64,000 nucleotides of DNA from CAADGY01 sp900696665 (GTDB lineage: Bacteria; Acidobacteriota; Terriglobia; Bryobacterales; Bryobacteraceae). The notes beneath the pieces were generated by a model. That model saw only the letters and a program-made list of their open reading frames with translations. It made no database searches and was not told the origin of the DNA. The position numbers and the translations under genes are program-made. The stretch covers positions 1 to 64,000 of the forward strand of contig JAPSFM010000007.1 of assembly GCA_035063885.1 (NCBI GenBank), given 5' to 3'. Below, piece after piece: positions 62,998 to 64,000 of the stretch (position 1 is its first letter; every line of letters begins with the position of its first letter).

Positions 62998-63636
62998 CTT
63001 GACATGGACGTTTGCTTTGGACGTTTGCTTGGAGACACCTGCCCGCATAAATTAGCGTTGCTCCCGTTCGCTTGCAGCCGGCGGTGGCGGATTAATCCAG
63101 ACCGCCCGGACTTGGCTGCCGGCTTGGGATGCGCCCGGACGAAGCGTTCCGGATTCCGTTGGAAAGCCTGGCTGAGAACAACCTGGCGCTGGGCGATGAT
63201 CTCATCAGCCCGGTCGTAGTGGAGCACTTCAGGCGTGAGCAGACCGATGCCGCTGTGGTGGTGCTCGGCGTTGTACCAGAGCAAGGAGACCTGGCAGAAC
63301 GCGCGGGCATCCTGGATCGAGCCGAACCGTTTGGGGGGAACTCCGCCCGGGCATTTCAGGGTTTTGAACTGGCTTTCCGGGAACGGGTTGTCATCGGAGA
63401 CGTGCGGGCGGCTATGGGTCTTGGTGACGCCGAGGTCGGCCAAAAGCAAAGCCACGGGCTTGGACGTTATCGAGGAGCCGCGGCCGGCATGGATCGTAAG
63501 CTGATCGGGGGCGATGTTCTGCTTGCGGCAGTCTCGGCTTGGGCGTGAAACGATACACCTCACCTTTGTAGCGGCATTCATTCGTCGTCCAAATCAAACA
63601 AATAATCCTGCAAAACCATCGGGAACTTCGGGTCAA
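62964..63636 (-). pseudogene. IS3-type transposase remnant (integrase core)
   Basis: The reading frame from 63581 carries the end of an rve integrase domain: CRKQNIAPDQLTIHAGRGSS, LLLADLGVTKTHSRPHVSDD, then SQFKTLKCPGG, FGSIQDARAFCQVSLLWYNA and EHHHSGIGLLTPEVLHY. The IHADRG aspartate appears as IHAGRG, so a catalytic residue is lost. The N-terminal half is missing or frameshifted above 63540. The trailing YNAEHHHSG motif is typical of IS3-like enzymes. Confidence 0.8.
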
Positions 63637-63672
63637 CCCAGGACTAACCGGCCCGCGATCTCCGAAAATAGA

Positions 63673-63999
63673 TTACCAGCTAAACTTGAGAACCAGGGCG
63701 ATCAGACGATTTTGGTTCTGTTCTTCCAAGGTATACCAGCCGAACTCCGGCCGCGCCACATTCGTTCCGCTGCCGTGCAGGCGCGAGAACCACGGATGAT
63801 TTGCGGCGTTAAGAAAATCGGCCCGCAGTTCGACGTTCATTCTCTCACCAATTGCGGTCCTCTTTGAGACGCTGAAATCCACGTTCTTCAGAGGATAGAG
63901 GCGGACGTCGGGAAAACGCGTGGGCCAGGTCCGTAAACGGTACGAAAGATTTGGCGCGGTGGAAGGGAACAATGTTTTGTCGAATGCGTTGAAGAGGCT
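63673..63999 (-). CDS. TonB-dependent receptor, C-terminal end (continues beyond window)
   Basis: The frame is open to the right edge and reads SLFNAFDKTLFPSTAPNL, then LKNVDFSVSKRTAIGERMNVELRADFLNAANHPWFSR in parts, finishing ALVLKFSW with a C-terminal aromatic. This is the last strands of an Oar-like TonB receptor similar in style to the one at 58.5-61.7 kb. The N-terminal part lies outside the window. Confidence 0.85.
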   Translation of the reverse strand, partial: SLFNAFDKTLFPSTAPNLSYRLRTWPTRFPDVRLYPLKNVDFSVSKRTAIGERMNVELRADFLNAANHPWFSRLHGSGTNVARPEFGWYTLEEQNQNRLIALVLKFSW

Positions 64000-64000
64000 A

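Overview
The window is a GC-rich bacterial chromosome segment, most likely from an acidobacterium of the Solibacteres/Bryobacterales type. This is inference from gene content: Oar-like TonB-dependent receptors with an N-terminal carboxypeptidase-regulatory domain, Tat-exported Gfo/Idh-family oxidoreductases, a PadR regulator paired with a permease-prefix membrane protein, a DUF2203 protein and a full hopanoid operon. Genes are packed tightly and many neighbours are coupled by 4-nt ATGA overlaps.

Layout. 1-4.7 kb: 3' part of a catalase, a hemerythrin, CorA, shikimate kinase, glycerate 2-kinase and a TPR protein. 4.7-8.3 kb (minus): an ECF sigma factor, a zf-HC2 anti-sigma factor and three LiaF/DUF4097-type membrane proteins in one coupled operon, probably an envelope-stress unit. 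8.6-11.9 kb: a flippase-like membrane protein, nrdR and the housekeeping sigma factor rpoD. 12.0-23.2 kb: the hopanoid operon ispH-shc-hpnH-hpnA-hpnG-two zinc dehydrogenases-hpnC-hpnD-sulfatase, running from isoprenoid precursor to squalene, hopene and side-chain addition. 23.2-30.3 kb: an SMR-type transporter pair, queA and tsaD divergent, a Gfo/Idh protein, a RidA-like protein and bacterioferritin. 30.4-34.4 kb: an NtrC-type regulator, its sensor kinase and a lipoprotein. 34.4-36.6 kb: an IS1595 remnant, then a PadR gene with a clear promoter/operator dyad and a membrane protein. 36.7-43.7 kb: a LysR regulator divergent from leuABCD, with an unusual leader (15-codon uORF plus a 12-bp perfect hairpin), then a monooxygenase and an iron-type alcohol dehydrogenase. 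43.7-54.7 kb: PspC, PEBP, anmK-mutS-gdhA, Gfo/Idh, AIM24, YjbQ and DUF2203. A tRNA-Ala(GGC) lies at 54.8 kb. 55.4-64 kb (minus): a sugar-related unit (TonB receptor, a half-deleted glycosidase paralog, a complete glycosidase), then insertion-sequence debris and the C-terminus of a second TonB receptor.

The most interesting points are the two translationally coupled zinc dehydrogenases between hpnG and hpnC, which are candidates for the poorly defined reduction of ribosylhopane to bacteriohopanetetrol; the leuABCD leader; the PadR operator; and the truncated glycosidase paralog that kept a secretion signal. No CRISPR array, rRNA, complete IS element, prophage or recognised riboswitch was seen. 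All assignments come from reading the translated sequence and remembered family motifs; no searches were run.
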